64,000 nt of DNA from Streptococcus mitis (GTDB taxonomy: Bacteria; Bacillota; Bacilli; Lactobacillales; Streptococcaceae), in NCBI RefSeq assembly GCF_002005545.1, contig NZ_LBMT01000001.1, positions 498,579 through 562,578 of the forward strand, in the 5' to 3' direction. Position 1 is the first letter of the stretch, and each line of letters opens with the position of its first letter. Under the pieces are notes generated by a model. The model worked only from the letters and a program-made list of their open reading frames with translations. It searched no databases and was not told where the DNA came from. Positions 8,890-17,334 of the stretch are shown here, piece after piece. The position numbers and the translations under genes are program-made.

Positions 8890-10332
8890 ATGACATACGA
8901 AGTAAAATCTCTTAATGAAGAATGTGGTGTTTTCGGTATCTGGGGACATCCAGATGCTGCTAAGTTGACCTATTTTGGTCTCCATAGTCTTCAGCACCGT
9001 GGTCAGGAGGGGGCAGGAATCCTCTCCAATGATCAGGGGCAATTGAAGCGCCATCGTGACATGGGACTTTTATCAGAAGTCTTCAGAAATCCTGCTAACT
9101 TAGATAAATTGACAGGAACTGGTGCGATTGGGCATGTGCGTTACGCGACTGCTGGCGAAGCTTCTGTAGATAATATCCAGCCCTTCCTCTTCCGTTTTCA
9201 CGATATGCAGTTTGGGTTGGCTCATAATGGAAATCTGACCAATGCAGCCTCTCTCAAGAAAGAACTGGAAGATAGAGGAGCGATTTTCAGTGCGACTTCG
9301 GACTCGGAAATCTTGGCTCATCTCATTCGTCGTAGTCATAATCCTAGTCTGATGGGCAAAATCAAGGAGGCACTCAGTCTTGTCAAAGGTGGCTTTGCTT
9401 ACATCTTGCTATTTGAAGATAAGTTGATTGCTGCTCTTGACCCAAATGGTTTCCGTCCACTTTCTATCGGGAAAATGGCTAATGGAGCGGTGGTTGTTTC
9501 CTCTGAAACCTGCGCTTTTGAAGTCATTGGTGCAGAATGGATTCGTGATTTGAAGCCAGGTGAGATTGTCATCATTGATGACAAGGGCATCCAGTATGAT
9601 AGCTATACAGACGATACTCAGTTAGCGATTTGTTCTATGGAGTATATCTATTTTGCTCGCCCTGATTCTAACATTCATGGTGTCAATGTCCATACGGCTC
9701 GCAAACGTATGGGTGCCCAATTGGCGCGTGAATTCAAGCATGAGGCAGATATCGTGGTCGGTGTGCCCAATTCTTCCCTCAGTGCGGCTATGGGATTTGC
9801 GGAAGAGTCCGGGCTACCAAATGAAATGGGCCTCATCAAGAACCAATACACCCAACGTACCTTTATCCAACCGACTCAAGAATTGCGGGAGCAAGGGGTG
9901 CGGATGAAACTGTCTGCTGTTTCTGGTGTTGTCAAAGGCAAGCGTGTAGTTATGATTGATGATTCTATTGTACGTGGAACAACCTCTCGTCGGATCGTTC
10001 AGCTCTTGAAAGAAGCTGGTGCGACTGAGGTTCACGTTGCCATTGGTAGTCCAGCGCTAGCTTATCCATGCTTCTACGGGATTGATATCCAGACCCGTCA
10101 GGAGCTGATTGCGGCCAATCATACGGTCGAAGAAACTCGCCAAATCATTGGTGCGGACAGTCTGACCTATCTGTCTGTTGAAGGTTTGATTGACTCAATT
10201 GGGATCGAAACAGATGCGCCAAATGGCGGTCTCTGTGTCGCTTATTTTGATGGTGATTACCCAACGCCTCTCTACGACTATGAAGAAGATTATCGTCGAA
10301 GTTTGGAAGAAAAGACTAGTTTTTACAAATAG
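8890..10332 (+). CDS. purF: Amidophosphoribosyltransferase
   Basis: PurF makes phosphoribosylamine from PRPP and glutamine, the committed step of purine synthesis. The N-terminal glutaminase has its nucleophile at Cys12 in EECGVFGIWG, behind an 11-residue propeptide that is normally removed. The phosphoribosyltransferase domain carries the PRPP loop VVMIDDSIVRGTTSR near residue 355. Length 480 aa is normal. It lies 93 bases after purL; that gap shows no terminator. The gap after it, 322 bases, is unusual and holds a purM fragment and a BOX. Confidence 0.97.
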   Translation: MTYEVKSLNEECGVFGIWGHPDAAKLTYFGLHSLQHRGQEGAGILSNDQGQLKRHRDMGLLSEVFRNPANLDKLTGTGAIGHVRYATAGEASVDNIQPFLFRFHDMQFGLAHNGNLTNAASLKKELEDRGAIFSATSDSEILAHLIRRSHNPSLMGKIKEALSLVKGGFAYILLFEDKLIAALDPNGFRPLSIGKMANGAVVVSSETCAFEVIGAEWIRDLKPGEIVIIDDKGIQYDSYTDDTQLAICSMEYIYFARPDSNIHGVNVHTARKRMGAQLAREFKHEADIVVGVPNSSLSAAMGFAEESGLPNEMGLIKNQYTQRTFIQPTQELREQGVRMKLSAVSGVVKGKRVVMIDDSIVRGTTSRRIVQLLKEAGATEVHVAIGSPALAYPCFYGIDIQTRQELIAANHTVEETRQIIGADSLTYLSVEGLIDSIGIETDAPNGGLCVAYFDGDYPTPLYDYEEDYRRSLEEKTSFYK

Positions 10333-10350
10333 ACAATAGATCCTCCATTA

Positions 10351-10413
10351 AAGAAAAGGAATATAAAAATGACAAATAAAAATGCTTATGCTCCACGTCT
10401 CACTACTGACTAA
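10351..10413 (+). pseudogene. Truncated duplicate of the purM 5' end (14-codon mini-ORF)
   Basis: Bases 10351-10393 repeat the purM ribosome site and first eight codons found at 10637-10679. The ATG at 10369 reads MTNKNAYA and then leaves the purM sequence, stopping at TAA 10411-10413 (MTNKNAYAPRLTTD). Right after it lies an eight-base inverted repeat (CTACTGAC at 10403-10410, GTCAGTAG at 10428-10435), then the BOX. It looks like a leftover of an insertion or recombination event in front of purM. The fragment has Thr at codon 2 where intact purM has Ala. Confidence 0.7.
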
Positions 10414-10481
10414 AAGCTAAAGCATTTGTCAGTAGACGCTTTCTCCTGTGGGGCAAAGCTAGAACCCTGACTAGTATTTTT

Positions 10482-10586
10482 ATACTCTTCGAAAATCAAA
10501 TTCAAACCACGTCAGCTTCACCTTGCCGTACCCAAGTACAGCCTGCGGCTAGCTTCCTAGTTTGCTCTTTGATTTTCATTGAGTAT
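10482..10586 (+). repeat. BOX element (boxA-boxC, no boxB) between purF and purM
   Basis: Begins ATACTCTTCGAAAATC and ends GATTTTCATTGAGTAT; the middle lacks the boxB hairpin. Read as RNA it folds into one long stem. It sits inside the pur operon between the purM fragment and intact purM. Confidence 0.92.
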
Positions 10587-10654
10587 TAGATAAAATAATT
10601 GTTTATCTAAAAATACGTCGCAGTCTTTCCCAAAAAAAGAAAAGGAAAAATAAA

Positions 10655-11677
10655 ATGGCAAATAAAAATGCGTACGCTCAATCTGGTGTGGATGTTGAAG
10701 CGGGTTATGAAGTTGTTGAACGGATTAAAAAGCACGTGGCTCGTACGGAGCGTGCAGGTGTCATGGGAGCTCTGGGAGGCTTTGGTGGTATGTTTGACCT
10801 TTCAAAGACTGGGGTTAAAGAACCCGTCTTGATTTCAGGAACTGATGGTGTCGGAACCAAGCTCATGTTGGCTATCAAGTACGACAAGCATGACACGATT
10901 GGGCAGGACTGTGTGGCCATGTGTGTCAATGATATCATCGCTGCAGGTGCGGAGCCTCTCTATTTCCTCGACTATGTGGCGACAGGGAAGAATGAACCAG
11001 CTAAGCTAGAACAAGTGGTTGCTGGTGTGGCAGAAGGTTGTGTGCAGGCAGGCGCTGCCCTCATCGGTGGGGAAACAGCTGAAATGCCGGGCATGTACGG
11101 CGAAGATGACTATGACTTGGCTGGTTTTGCGGTCGGGATGGCTGAAAAATCTCAAATTATTGACGGCTCAAAGGTGGCAGAGGGAGATATTCTGCTCGGA
11201 CTTGCTTCAAGTGGGATTCACTCCAATGGTTACTCACTCGTCCGTCGTGTCTTTGCGGACTATACAGGTGAGGAAGTCTTGCCAGAATTGGAAGGCAAGC
11301 AACTCAAAGAAGTCCTTCTTGAGCCGACTCGTATCTATGTCAAGGCTGTCTTGCCGCTCATCAAAGAAGAGTTGGTCAACGGCATTGCCCACATCACTGG
11401 TGGTGGCTTTATCGAAAATGTCCCTCGTATGTTTGCAGCTGACTTGGCTGCTGAGATTGAAGAAGACAAGGTTCCAGTCTTGCCAATCTTCAAAGCTCTT
11501 GAAAAATATGGTAAAATCAAACATGAAGAAATGTTTGAAATCTTCAATATGGGTGTGGGGCTCATGCTGGCAGTTAGCCCTGAAAATGTAGGTAGTGTCA
11601 AAGAATTGTTGGATGAACCAGTCTATGAAATTGGTCGCATCGTCAAGAAAGAAAACGAAAGTGTCATCATCAAATGA
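10655..11677 (+). CDS. purM: AIR synthetase (phosphoribosylformylglycinamidine cyclo-ligase)
   Basis: PurM closes the imidazole ring, turning FGAM into AIR with ATP. The AIRS-family ATP site [15 protein letters not shown] lies near residues 60-75, and the [13 protein letters not shown] motif is near 250. Length 340 aa is normal. An AAAAGGAAAAA ribosome site precedes the ATG. The stop codon overlaps the start of purN by four bases (ATGA), so the two are translationally coupled. Upstream lies a BOX and a broken copy of its own first codons. Confidence 0.97.
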   Translation: MANKNAYAQSGVDVEAGYEVVERIKKHVARTERAGVMGALGGFGGMFDLSKTGVKEPVLISGTDGVGTKLMLAIKYDKHDTIGQDCVAMCVNDIIAAGAEPLYFLDYVATGKNEPAKLEQVVAGVAEGCVQAGAALIGGETAEMPGMYGEDDYDLAGFAVGMAEKSQIIDGSKVAEGDILLGLASSGIHSNGYSLVRRVFADYTGEEVLPELEGKQLKEVLLEPTRIYVKAVLPLIKEELVNGIAHITGGGFIENVPRMFAADLAAEIEEDKVPVLPIFKALEKYGKIKHEEMFEIFNMGVGLMLAVSPENVGSVKELLDEPVYEIGRIVKKENESVIIK

Positions 11678-12225
11678 AAAAAATAGCGGTTTTTGCCTCT
11701 GGTAATGGCTCAAATTTTCAGGTGATAGCGGAACAATTTCCAGTAGAGTTTGTCTTTTCAGACCATCGTGACGCCTATGTGCTCGAACGTGCAGACAAGC
11801 TCGGCGTTCTGTCCTATGCTTTTGAACTCAAGGAGTTTGAGAGCAAGGCAGACTACGAAGCGGCCCTTGTCGAACTCTTGGAAGAACACCAGATTGACTT
11901 GGTTTGTCTAGCAGGCTACATGAAAATTGTTGGGCCTACTTTACTGGCAGCTTATGAAGGCAGGATTATCAACATTCATCCAGCCTACTTGCCAGAATTT
12001 CCAGGAGCTCATGGGATTGAGGATGCTTGGAATGCTAACGTTGCTGAGAGCGGCGTGACCATTCATTGGGTGGATTCAGGTGTGGATACAGGAAAGGTTA
12101 TCAAACAAGTGCGTGTGCCACGACTAGCTGATGATACCATTGACAGTTTTGAAGAACGGATTCATGAAGCGGAATATCAGCTCTATCCTCAAGTGTTGGA
12201 ATGTTTGGGAGTAGGGAGAAGATAA
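11674..12225 (+). CDS. purN: GAR transformylase (folate-dependent)
   Basis: PurN transfers a formyl group from 10-formyl-tetrahydrofolate to GAR. The catalytic region [15 protein letters not shown] (Asn and His) and the Asp of DTGKVI are present, as is the N-terminal GNGSNFQ phosphate loop. Length 183 aa is normal. It overlaps purM by four bases. In pneumococcus a vanZ-like gene and purH follow; here an acetyltransferase and a purH fragment come first. Confidence 0.95.
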   Translation: MKKIAVFASGNGSNFQVIAEQFPVEFVFSDHRDAYVLERADKLGVLSYAFELKEFESKADYEAALVELLEEHQIDLVCLAGYMKIVGPTLLAAYEGRIINIHPAYLPEFPGAHGIEDAWNANVAESGVTIHWVDSGVDTGKVIKQVRVPRLADDTIDSFEERIHEAEYQLYPQVLECLGVGRR

Positions 12226-12269
12226 GAAGTAAATCAAATTTTGATTGTGCAATCTTGCTAGGAGAAAAA

Positions 12270-12734
12270 ATGATTGAGATAAAATTAGTAGATGAGAGCA
12301 GTTTTCAGGCAGTGCTGGATTTGAAAATATCTGAAGCTGATGAACGAGCACGTTTCGTGTCTCCAAATGTACGCTCTTTAGCTGACGCATGGCTCTACCG
12401 AGAGAATGGGGATGTGTTTCCAATGGCAATTTATTGGAATGAGCTTGTGGTTGGTTTTCTCCTGTTGGAAATAGATAAGGATGAAGCGGAATACTTTATC
12501 TGGCGGATAATGATTGGTCAGCAGTACCAAGGAAGAGGTTATGGACGAAAAGCCGTGGAAGTTCTGATCAAAAAGGCTCAGATGGATAGCGCTTGCAATC
12601 ATATTATCGCAGATTATGTGGTTGGAAATGAAAAAATGAAGCACCTGTTGACTAGTTTGGGTTTTCAGGAAACAGGATTTATAGAAGAAAATAATGAAGT
12701 CGCTATGCGCTTGGACCTAAAGAAAGAGGAATAG
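12270..12734 (+). CDS. GNAT-family N-acetyltransferase
   Basis: A 154-aa single-domain acetyltransferase. The acetyl-CoA loop is visible as QYQGRGYGRKAVEVLI (about residues 91-106), after the FIWRIMIG strand, and the C-terminal LTSLGFQETG is typical of the fold. It resembles spermidine/spermine-type GNATs, but the substrate cannot be told from sequence. I start at the ATG at 12270 behind AGGAGAAAA; an earlier in-frame ATG inside purN is unlikely. It lies inside the purine operon between purN and a purH fragment, so it is presumably co-transcribed with purine genes. No purine-related role is implied by the sequence. Confidence 0.85.
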   Translation: MIEIKLVDESSFQAVLDLKISEADERARFVSPNVRSLADAWLYRENGDVFPMAIYWNELVVGFLLLEIDKDEAEYFIWRIMIGQQYQGRGYGRKAVEVLIKKAQMDSACNHIIADYVVGNEKMKHLLTSLGFQETGFIEENNEVAMRLDLKKEE

Positions 12735-12735
12735 A

Positions 12736-12960
12736 ATGACGAAAAAAGCTTTAATCAGTGTCTCAAACAAAGAGGGCATTGTTGAATTTGCCCAAGAACT
12801 TAAAAAAACTCGGTTGGGACACCATCTCAACAGGTGGAACCAAGGTTGCCCTTGATAATGCTGGGGTGAGCACCATTGCCATTGATGATTCATATGATAT
12901 CTTTGCTTTTAAATTGGAGTCAGTGCTTGTTGAAGACGGCTTCAAACGGAGGTATTTGTA
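12736..12960 (+). pseudogene. Truncated, frameshifted duplicate of the purH 5' end
   Basis: From the ATG at 12736 the sequence matches the first roughly 50 codons of purH (start [14 protein letters not shown], compare [14 protein letters not shown]). A run of seven A at about 12806-12812, one more than needed, shifts the frame, so the first frame stops at 12853-12855. Removing one A restores [17 protein letters not shown] up to IDD at 12889, after which purH similarity ends. The tail (12890-12960) is unrelated and carries the ribosome site of the next gene. The copy has its own ribosome site (AAAGAGGAATAG). Confidence 0.8.
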
Positions 12961-13470
12961 ATGTTAGAATCTAAAAAAACAACTCGATATGTATTTTATG
13001 TCTATCTGATGTTATTAACTTGGGGAATCTTATTTAAGTTTGAAACTAATCCTGAATTTATAGCATTTTTCTTAGCTCCAAGGTACATCAATTGGATTCC
13101 ATTTTCAGAACCATTAATAGTAGATGGAAAAATTGTTTTTGCTGAGATGTTATTTAATCTGATTTCCTTTATTCCATTAGGTGTTTGTTTCCCTCTGATA
13201 AAAACTAATTTATCTAGTTTAAAAATAATCGGGACAGGTTTCTTGATTAGTCTATTGTTTGAGTGCTTACAGTATATTTTAGCAATAGGGATAACAGATA
13301 TAACGGATTTGGCTTTAAATACGCTAGGTGTTTGTGTAGGCTTACTGATTTATCAAATTTTTATAAGAGTGTTCAAATCACAGACTAGAAAATGGGTCAA
13401 TATCTTAGGTATGCTTAGCCTTGGTTTTGCTTATTTTGTTTTACTGTTACTGCATTTAATTGGTGTTTAA
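12961..13470 (+). CDS. vanZ: VanZ-family membrane protein
   Basis: A 169-aa protein with four or five membrane segments (about 12-30, 65-83, 85-105, 115-135, 145-165) and the VanZ-type features NLISFIPLG and a DITDLALNTLG motif. VanZ relatives are linked to low-level teicoplanin resistance in enterococci, but most chromosomal members have no proven role. The ATG follows GGAGG and overlaps nothing. A vanZ-like gene between purN and purH is also found in pneumococcus. Here it is flanked by a broken and an intact purH start, as if it entered together with, or caused, that duplication. Confidence 0.85.
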   Translation: MLESKKTTRYVFYVYLMLLTWGILFKFETNPEFIAFFLAPRYINWIPFSEPLIVDGKIVFAEMLFNLISFIPLGVCFPLIKTNLSSLKIIGTGFLISLLFECLQYILAIGITDITDLALNTLGVCVGLLIYQIFIRVFKSQTRKWVNILGMLSLGFAYFVLLLLHLIGV

Positions 13471-13494
13471 CTAATGATTAAAAAGGAGAATATA

Positions 13495-15042
13495 ATGACT
13501 AAACGCGCCTTAATCAGCGTCTCAGACAAAGCGGGCATTGTTGAATTTGCCCAAGAACTTAAAAAATTTGGTTGGGATATTATCTCGACAGGTGGGACAA
13601 AGGTTGCCCTTGACAATGCTGGGATAGAGACTATTGTCATCGATGACGTGACTGGTTTTCCAGAGATGATGGACGGTCGCGTCAAGACTCTTCACCCAAA
13701 TATCCATGGTGGGCTCCTCGCTCGTCGTGACTTGGATAGCCACCTAGAGGCTGCTAAGGAGAACCAAATTGAGCTTATTGACCTTGTTGTGGTCAACCTC
13801 TACCCATTCAAGGAAACCATTCTCAAACCAGATGTGACTTATGCTGATGCGGTGGAGAATATCGATATCGGTGGGCCATCTATGCTTCGTTCAGCAGCTA
13901 AAAACCATGCCAGCGTGACGGTTGTGGTAGACCCTGCTGACTATGCAGTGGTTTTGGATGAGTTGTCAGCCAATGGTGAAACGACTTACGAAACTCGCCA
14001 ACGTTTAGCAGCCAAGGTTTTCCGCCACACTGCGGCTTATGATGCCTTGATTGCAGAATACTTCACAGCTCAAGTGGGTGAAAGCAAGCCTGAAAAGTTG
14101 ACCTTGACTTATGACCTCAAGCAAGCCATGCGTTACGGTGAGAACCCTCAACAAGACGCGGATTTCTACCAAAAAGCTTTGCCAACAGACTATTCCATTG
14201 CTTCAGCCGAACAGCTCAATGGGAAAGAATTGTCATTCAACAATATCCGTGACGCTGATGCGGCCATTCGTATCATCCGTGACTTCAAAGACCGTCCAAC
14301 CGTTGTGGCTCTCAAACATATGAACCCATGTGGAATCGGTCAGGCTGATGACATCGAGACTGCTTGGGACTACGCTTATGAGTCTGACCCAGTGTCTATC
14401 TTTGGTGGTATCGTTGTTCTTAACCGTGAGGTGGATGCTGCGACAGCTGAGAAGATGCATGGTGTATTCCTTGAAATCATCATTGCACCAAGCTATACGG
14501 ATGAAGCGCTAGCCATTTTGACCAACAAAAAGAAAAACTTGCGTATCCTTGCCTTGCCATTTGATGCTCAAGAGGCCAGTGAAGTGGAAGCAGAATACAC
14601 AGGTGTAGTTGGTGGACTTCTGGTGCAAAACCAAGACGTTATCAAAGAAAGTCCAGCTGACTGGCAAGTGGTGACCAAACGCCAACCAACTGAGACAGAA
14701 GCAACTGCTCTTGAATTTGCTTGGAAGGCCATCAAGTACGTGAAATCAAACGGTATCATTGTGACCAACGACCACATGACACTTGGTGTTGGCCCGGGTC
14801 AAACCAATCGTGTGGCCTCTGTGCGTATTGCCATTGAACAAGCTAAAAATCGTCTTGACGGAGCTGTGCTTGCTTCCGATGCCTTCTTCCCATTTGCCGA
14901 TAACGTGGAAGAAATCGCTAAAGCAGGTATTAAGGCCATCATCCAGCCGGGAGGCTCCGTCCGTGACCAAGAATCCATCGAAGCTGCTGACAAATATGGC
15001 TTGACCATGGTCTTCACAGGCGTGAGACATTTTAGACATTAA
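13495..15042 (+). CDS. purH: Bifunctional AICAR transformylase / IMP cyclohydrolase
   Basis: PurH performs the last two steps to IMP. The N-terminal IMP cyclohydrolase has the MGS-like fold ([24 protein letters not shown]), and the C-terminal AICAR transformylase shows [18 protein letters not shown] and the SDAFFPF motif. The start at 13495 behind AAAAGGAGAA gives 515 aa, the family length; the earlier in-frame ATG at 13474 precedes that ribosome site. It closes the first pur transcript: a strong terminator follows at 15050. Confidence 0.97.
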   Translation: MTKRALISVSDKAGIVEFAQELKKFGWDIISTGGTKVALDNAGIETIVIDDVTGFPEMMDGRVKTLHPNIHGGLLARRDLDSHLEAAKENQIELIDLVVVNLYPFKETILKPDVTYADAVENIDIGGPSMLRSAAKNHASVTVVVDPADYAVVLDELSANGETTYETRQRLAAKVFRHTAAYDALIAEYFTAQVGESKPEKLTLTYDLKQAMRYGENPQQDADFYQKALPTDYSIASAEQLNGKELSFNNIRDADAAIRIIRDFKDRPTVVALKHMNPCGIGQADDIETAWDYAYESDPVSIFGGIVVLNREVDAATAEKMHGVFLEIIIAPSYTDEALAILTNKKKNLRILALPFDAQEASEVEAEYTGVVGGLLVQNQDVIKESPADWQVVTKRQPTETEATALEFAWKAIKYVKSNGIIVTNDHMTLGVGPGQTNRVASVRIAIEQAKNRLDGAVLASDAFFPFADNVEEIAKAGIKAIIQPGGSVRDQESIEAADKYGLTMVFTGVRHFRH

Positions 15043-15049
15043 GAACGTA

Positions 15050-15080
15050 AAGGAGAGAAAACAGTTTCTTTCCTTTTTTT
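15050..15080 (+). terminator. Terminator after purH
   Basis: Eleven-pair stem (15050-15060 with 15065-15075, one G-T pair), loop ACAG, then a run of T. It ends the purC-to-purH transcript before the purD promoter. Confidence 0.85.
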
Positions 15081-15109
15081 GCGTAAAAACGCGGAGTGAA
15101 ACAAGATTA

Positions 15110-15131
15110 AAACGAACGTTTGTGGTATAAT
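15110..15131 (+). promoter_or_regulatory. PurR-type box and extended -10 promoter of purD
   Basis: AAACGAACGTTT at 15110-15121 contains the PurR core CGAAC as a near palindrome, and TGGTATAAT at 15123-15131 is an extended -10. Together with the terminator just upstream this shows that purD starts a second transcript. Control by PurR is inferred from the match with the purC site. Confidence 0.7.
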
Positions 15132-15163
15132 GTTAGTAAATAATTCGCAAAAGAGGTTGTAAG

Positions 15164-16429
15164 ATGAAGCTGTTGGTTGTCGGTTCGGGTGGTCGTGAAC
15201 ATGCGATTGCTAAGAAGTTGCTTGAGTCAAAAGAGGTAGAAAAGGTTTTTGTTGCTCCTGGGAATGATGGGATGACTCTGGATGGTTTGGAGGTGGTAAA
15301 TATCTCTATTTCCGAACATTCTAAATTGGTTGAGTTTGTAAAAGCCAACGATGTTGCTTGGACCTTTATAGGGCCAGATGACGCCCTTGCGGCTGGTATC
15401 GTGGATGATTTCCATGCAGCTGGTCTCAAAGCCTTTGGTCCGACAAGATTGGCAGCTGAGCTGGAGTGGTCCAAGGATTTTGCCAAGGAAATCATGGTCA
15501 AATACGGCGTTCCGACAGCAGCCTATGGCACATTCTCAGATTTCGAGGAAGCTAAGGCCTATATCGAAAAGCAGGGTGCACCTATCGTAGTCAAGGCGGA
15601 TGGCTTGGCGCTTGGGAAGGGTGTTGTCGTTGCTGAGACAGTCGAGCAAGCAGTCGAAGCAGCTCACGAGATGCTTTTGGACAATAAATTTGGTGACTCA
15701 GGTGCGCGTGTGGTTATCGAGGAGTTTCTTGAAGGTGAGGAATTTTCACTCTTTGCCTTTGTCAATGGTGATAAGTTCTACATCATGCCAACGGCTCAGG
15801 ACCACAAACGTGCCTACGATGGAGACAAAGGGCCTAACACAGGTGGTATGGGTGCCTATGCGCCAGTTCCACACTTACCACATAGTGTAGTTTATACAGC
15901 GGTTGACACCATTGTCAAGCCAGTCCTCGAAGGGATGATTAAAGAAGGTCGCCCTTATCTGGGTGTTCTTTATGCGGGGCTTATCTTGACAGCTGATGGA
16001 CCTAAGGTTATCGAGTTTAACGCTCGCTTTGGAGATCCTGAAACGCAAATCATCTTGCCTCGTTTAACATCTGACTTTGCACAAAATATTACGGATATCA
16101 TCGATGGCAAGGAGCCAAACATCACCTGGACGGACAAGGGTGTGACTCTGGGTGTGGTTGTCGCATCCAAGGGTTATCCGTTAGACTATGAAAAAGGTGT
16201 CAAGTTGCCAGCCAAGACAGAAGGCGACATCATAACCTACTATGCAGGTGCGAAATTCGCTGAAAATGAGCAAGGCCTTCTTTCAAACGGCGGACGTGTC
16301 TATATGCTCGTCAACACAGCAGAAACCGTCAAAGAAGCCCAAACCACTATCTACAAGGAACTTGACAAACAAAACACAGAAGGCCTCTTTTACCGAACCG
16401 ATATTGGGAGTAAGGCGATAAAAGATTAA
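15164..16429 (+). CDS. purD: GAR synthetase (phosphoribosylamine-glycine ligase)
   Basis: PurD ligates phosphoribosylamine and glycine with ATP. The N-terminal GSGGREHAIAKKL motif, the ATP-grasp lid (KADGLALGKGV), the TAQDHKRAYDGDKGPN substrate motif and the metal-binding EFNARFGDPE are all present. Length 421 aa is normal. The ribosome site is AAAGAGG. It is the first gene of the second pur transcript; a 413-base structured gap separates it from purE. Confidence 0.96.
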   Translation: MKLLVVGSGGREHAIAKKLLESKEVEKVFVAPGNDGMTLDGLEVVNISISEHSKLVEFVKANDVAWTFIGPDDALAAGIVDDFHAAGLKAFGPTRLAAELEWSKDFAKEIMVKYGVPTAAYGTFSDFEEAKAYIEKQGAPIVVKADGLALGKGVVVAETVEQAVEAAHEMLLDNKFGDSGARVVIEEFLEGEEFSLFAFVNGDKFYIMPTAQDHKRAYDGDKGPNTGGMGAYAPVPHLPHSVVYTAVDTIVKPVLEGMIKEGRPYLGVLYAGLILTADGPKVIEFNARFGDPETQIILPRLTSDFAQNITDIIDGKEPNITWTDKGVTLGVVVASKGYPLDYEKGVKLPAKTEGDIITYYAGAKFAENEQGLLSNGGRVYMLVNTAETVKEAQTTIYKELDKQNTEGLFYRTDIGSKAIKD

Positions 16430-16446
16430 AAGACACTAAATTAATC

Positions 16447-16605
16447 ATGGCGAGCGAAAGCGAACCACTATAGAATAATCGTCGCGGTAGTGGAACTCCT
16501 AGTAGCAAAGCTACTAGGAGCGGAAAACTGGAGACCTAGGCTCTAGTTTTAGTAATGGAGCGCCATAGGCGGTCGCTTACGTCCGCACTACACTAGACGA
16601 TTATT
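16447..16605 (+). other. Structured non-coding module 1 between purD and purE
   Basis: No ORF of note. Outer arms AATAATCGTC (16474-16483) and GACGATTATT (16596-16605) are perfect complements; an inner pair GTAGTG/CACTAC (16487-16492, 16586-16591) continues the stem. Inside is an 11-pair hairpin with an AAA loop (16496-16520) and a weaker hairpin around AAAACT...AGTTTT. Upstream bases ATGGCG (16447-16452) and AAGCGAACC (16458-16466) can pair with CGCCAT (16561-16566) and GGTCGCTT (16571-16578), which crosses the outer stem. It could be a stable small RNA, an attenuator, or a small mobile repeat. I do not recognise a known family. Confidence 0.5.
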
Positions 16606-16639
16606 AAAAAGAAAAAAAGGAAAAATTCACAAAATACGT

Positions 16640-16815
16640 TAATGGTCGCATAACTTGCGAGCGTTAGAGAGCTAATATAGAACAATCACCTCCGCTGTGA
16701 AAGAACGATTGGATGATAATCCAATCATTCAGGGAAATTGGAAGACTTTGGGCTTCCGATTTAGGCATGAGACACCTTTGGTGGCTACTTCCTTCCTCAC
16801 CACCTAAGACCATTA
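16640..16815 (+). other. Structured non-coding module 2 between purD and purE
   Basis: Closed by TAATGGTC (16640-16647) and GACCATTA (16808-16815). Inside are a perfect eight-pair hairpin with a GATA loop (16707-16726), an eight-pair hairpin ATTGGAAG/CTTCCGAT, and smaller stems (CACC-TTT-GGTG; TTAGG with CCTAA). Like module 1 it is followed by a purine-rich AAAAAAGGAAAAATT, which in this case is the purE ribosome site. There is no T-box or purine-riboswitch core that I can find. Confidence 0.5.
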
Positions 16816-16842
16816 TCAAAAAAGAAGAAAAAAGGAAAAATT

Positions 16843-17334
16843 ATGACTAGACCAATTATTTCCATCATCATGGGCTCAAAATCCGACTGGGCAACCATGC
16901 AAAAAACAGCAGAAGTCCTAGACCGTTTCGGTGTAGCCTACGAAAAGAAGGTTGTCTCTGCACACCGTACTCCAGACCTCATGTTCAGACATGCGGAGGA
17001 GGCTCGTAGCCGTGGCATCAAGGTCATCATCGCAGGTGCTGGAGGCGCAGCCCACTTGCCAGGAATGGTAGCAGCGAAAACAACCCTTCCTGTCATTGGG
17101 GTACCTGTCAAATCGCGTGCCCTTAGTGGTGTGGACTCGCTCTACTCTATCGTACAGATGCCAGGTGGAGTGCCTGTCGCAACTATGGCCATCGGTGAAG
17201 CAGGCGCGACCAACGCTGCCCTCTTCGCTCTCCGTCTCCTCTCAGTAGAGGATCAGGCTATCGCGACAGCATTGGCAGATTTCGCAGAAGAACAAGGAAA
17301 AATCGCAGAGGAGTCAACAAATGAGCTCATCTAA
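16843..17334 (+). CDS. purE: N5-CAIR mutase, catalytic subunit
   Basis: PurE moves the carboxyl group of N5-CAIR (made by PurK) to carbon 4, giving CAIR for PurC. This is the class I bacterial form, 163 aa, with the [12 protein letters not shown] loop, SAHRTPD with the catalytic His, and the [12 protein letters not shown] loop. The ATG follows AAAAGGAAAAATT. It overlaps purK by 14 bases, so the two enzymes of the same step are coupled. Confidence 0.97.
   Translation: MTRPIISIIMGSKSDWATMQKTAEVLDRFGVAYEKKVVSAHRTPDLMFRHAEEARSRGIKVIIAGAGGAAHLPGMVAAKTTLPVIGVPVKSRALSGVDSLYSIVQMPGGVPVATMAIGEAGATNAALFALRLLSVEDQAIATALADFAEEQGKIAEESTNELI

Noticed and set aside
11234..11713. 159-codon minus-strand ORF inside purM
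   Set aside because: Phe/Asp-rich antisense of purM codons; no start signals.
16430..16842. T-box or purine riboswitch before purE
   Set aside because: No T-box core (AGGGTGG type) and no purine aptamer junction sequence could be found in either module.
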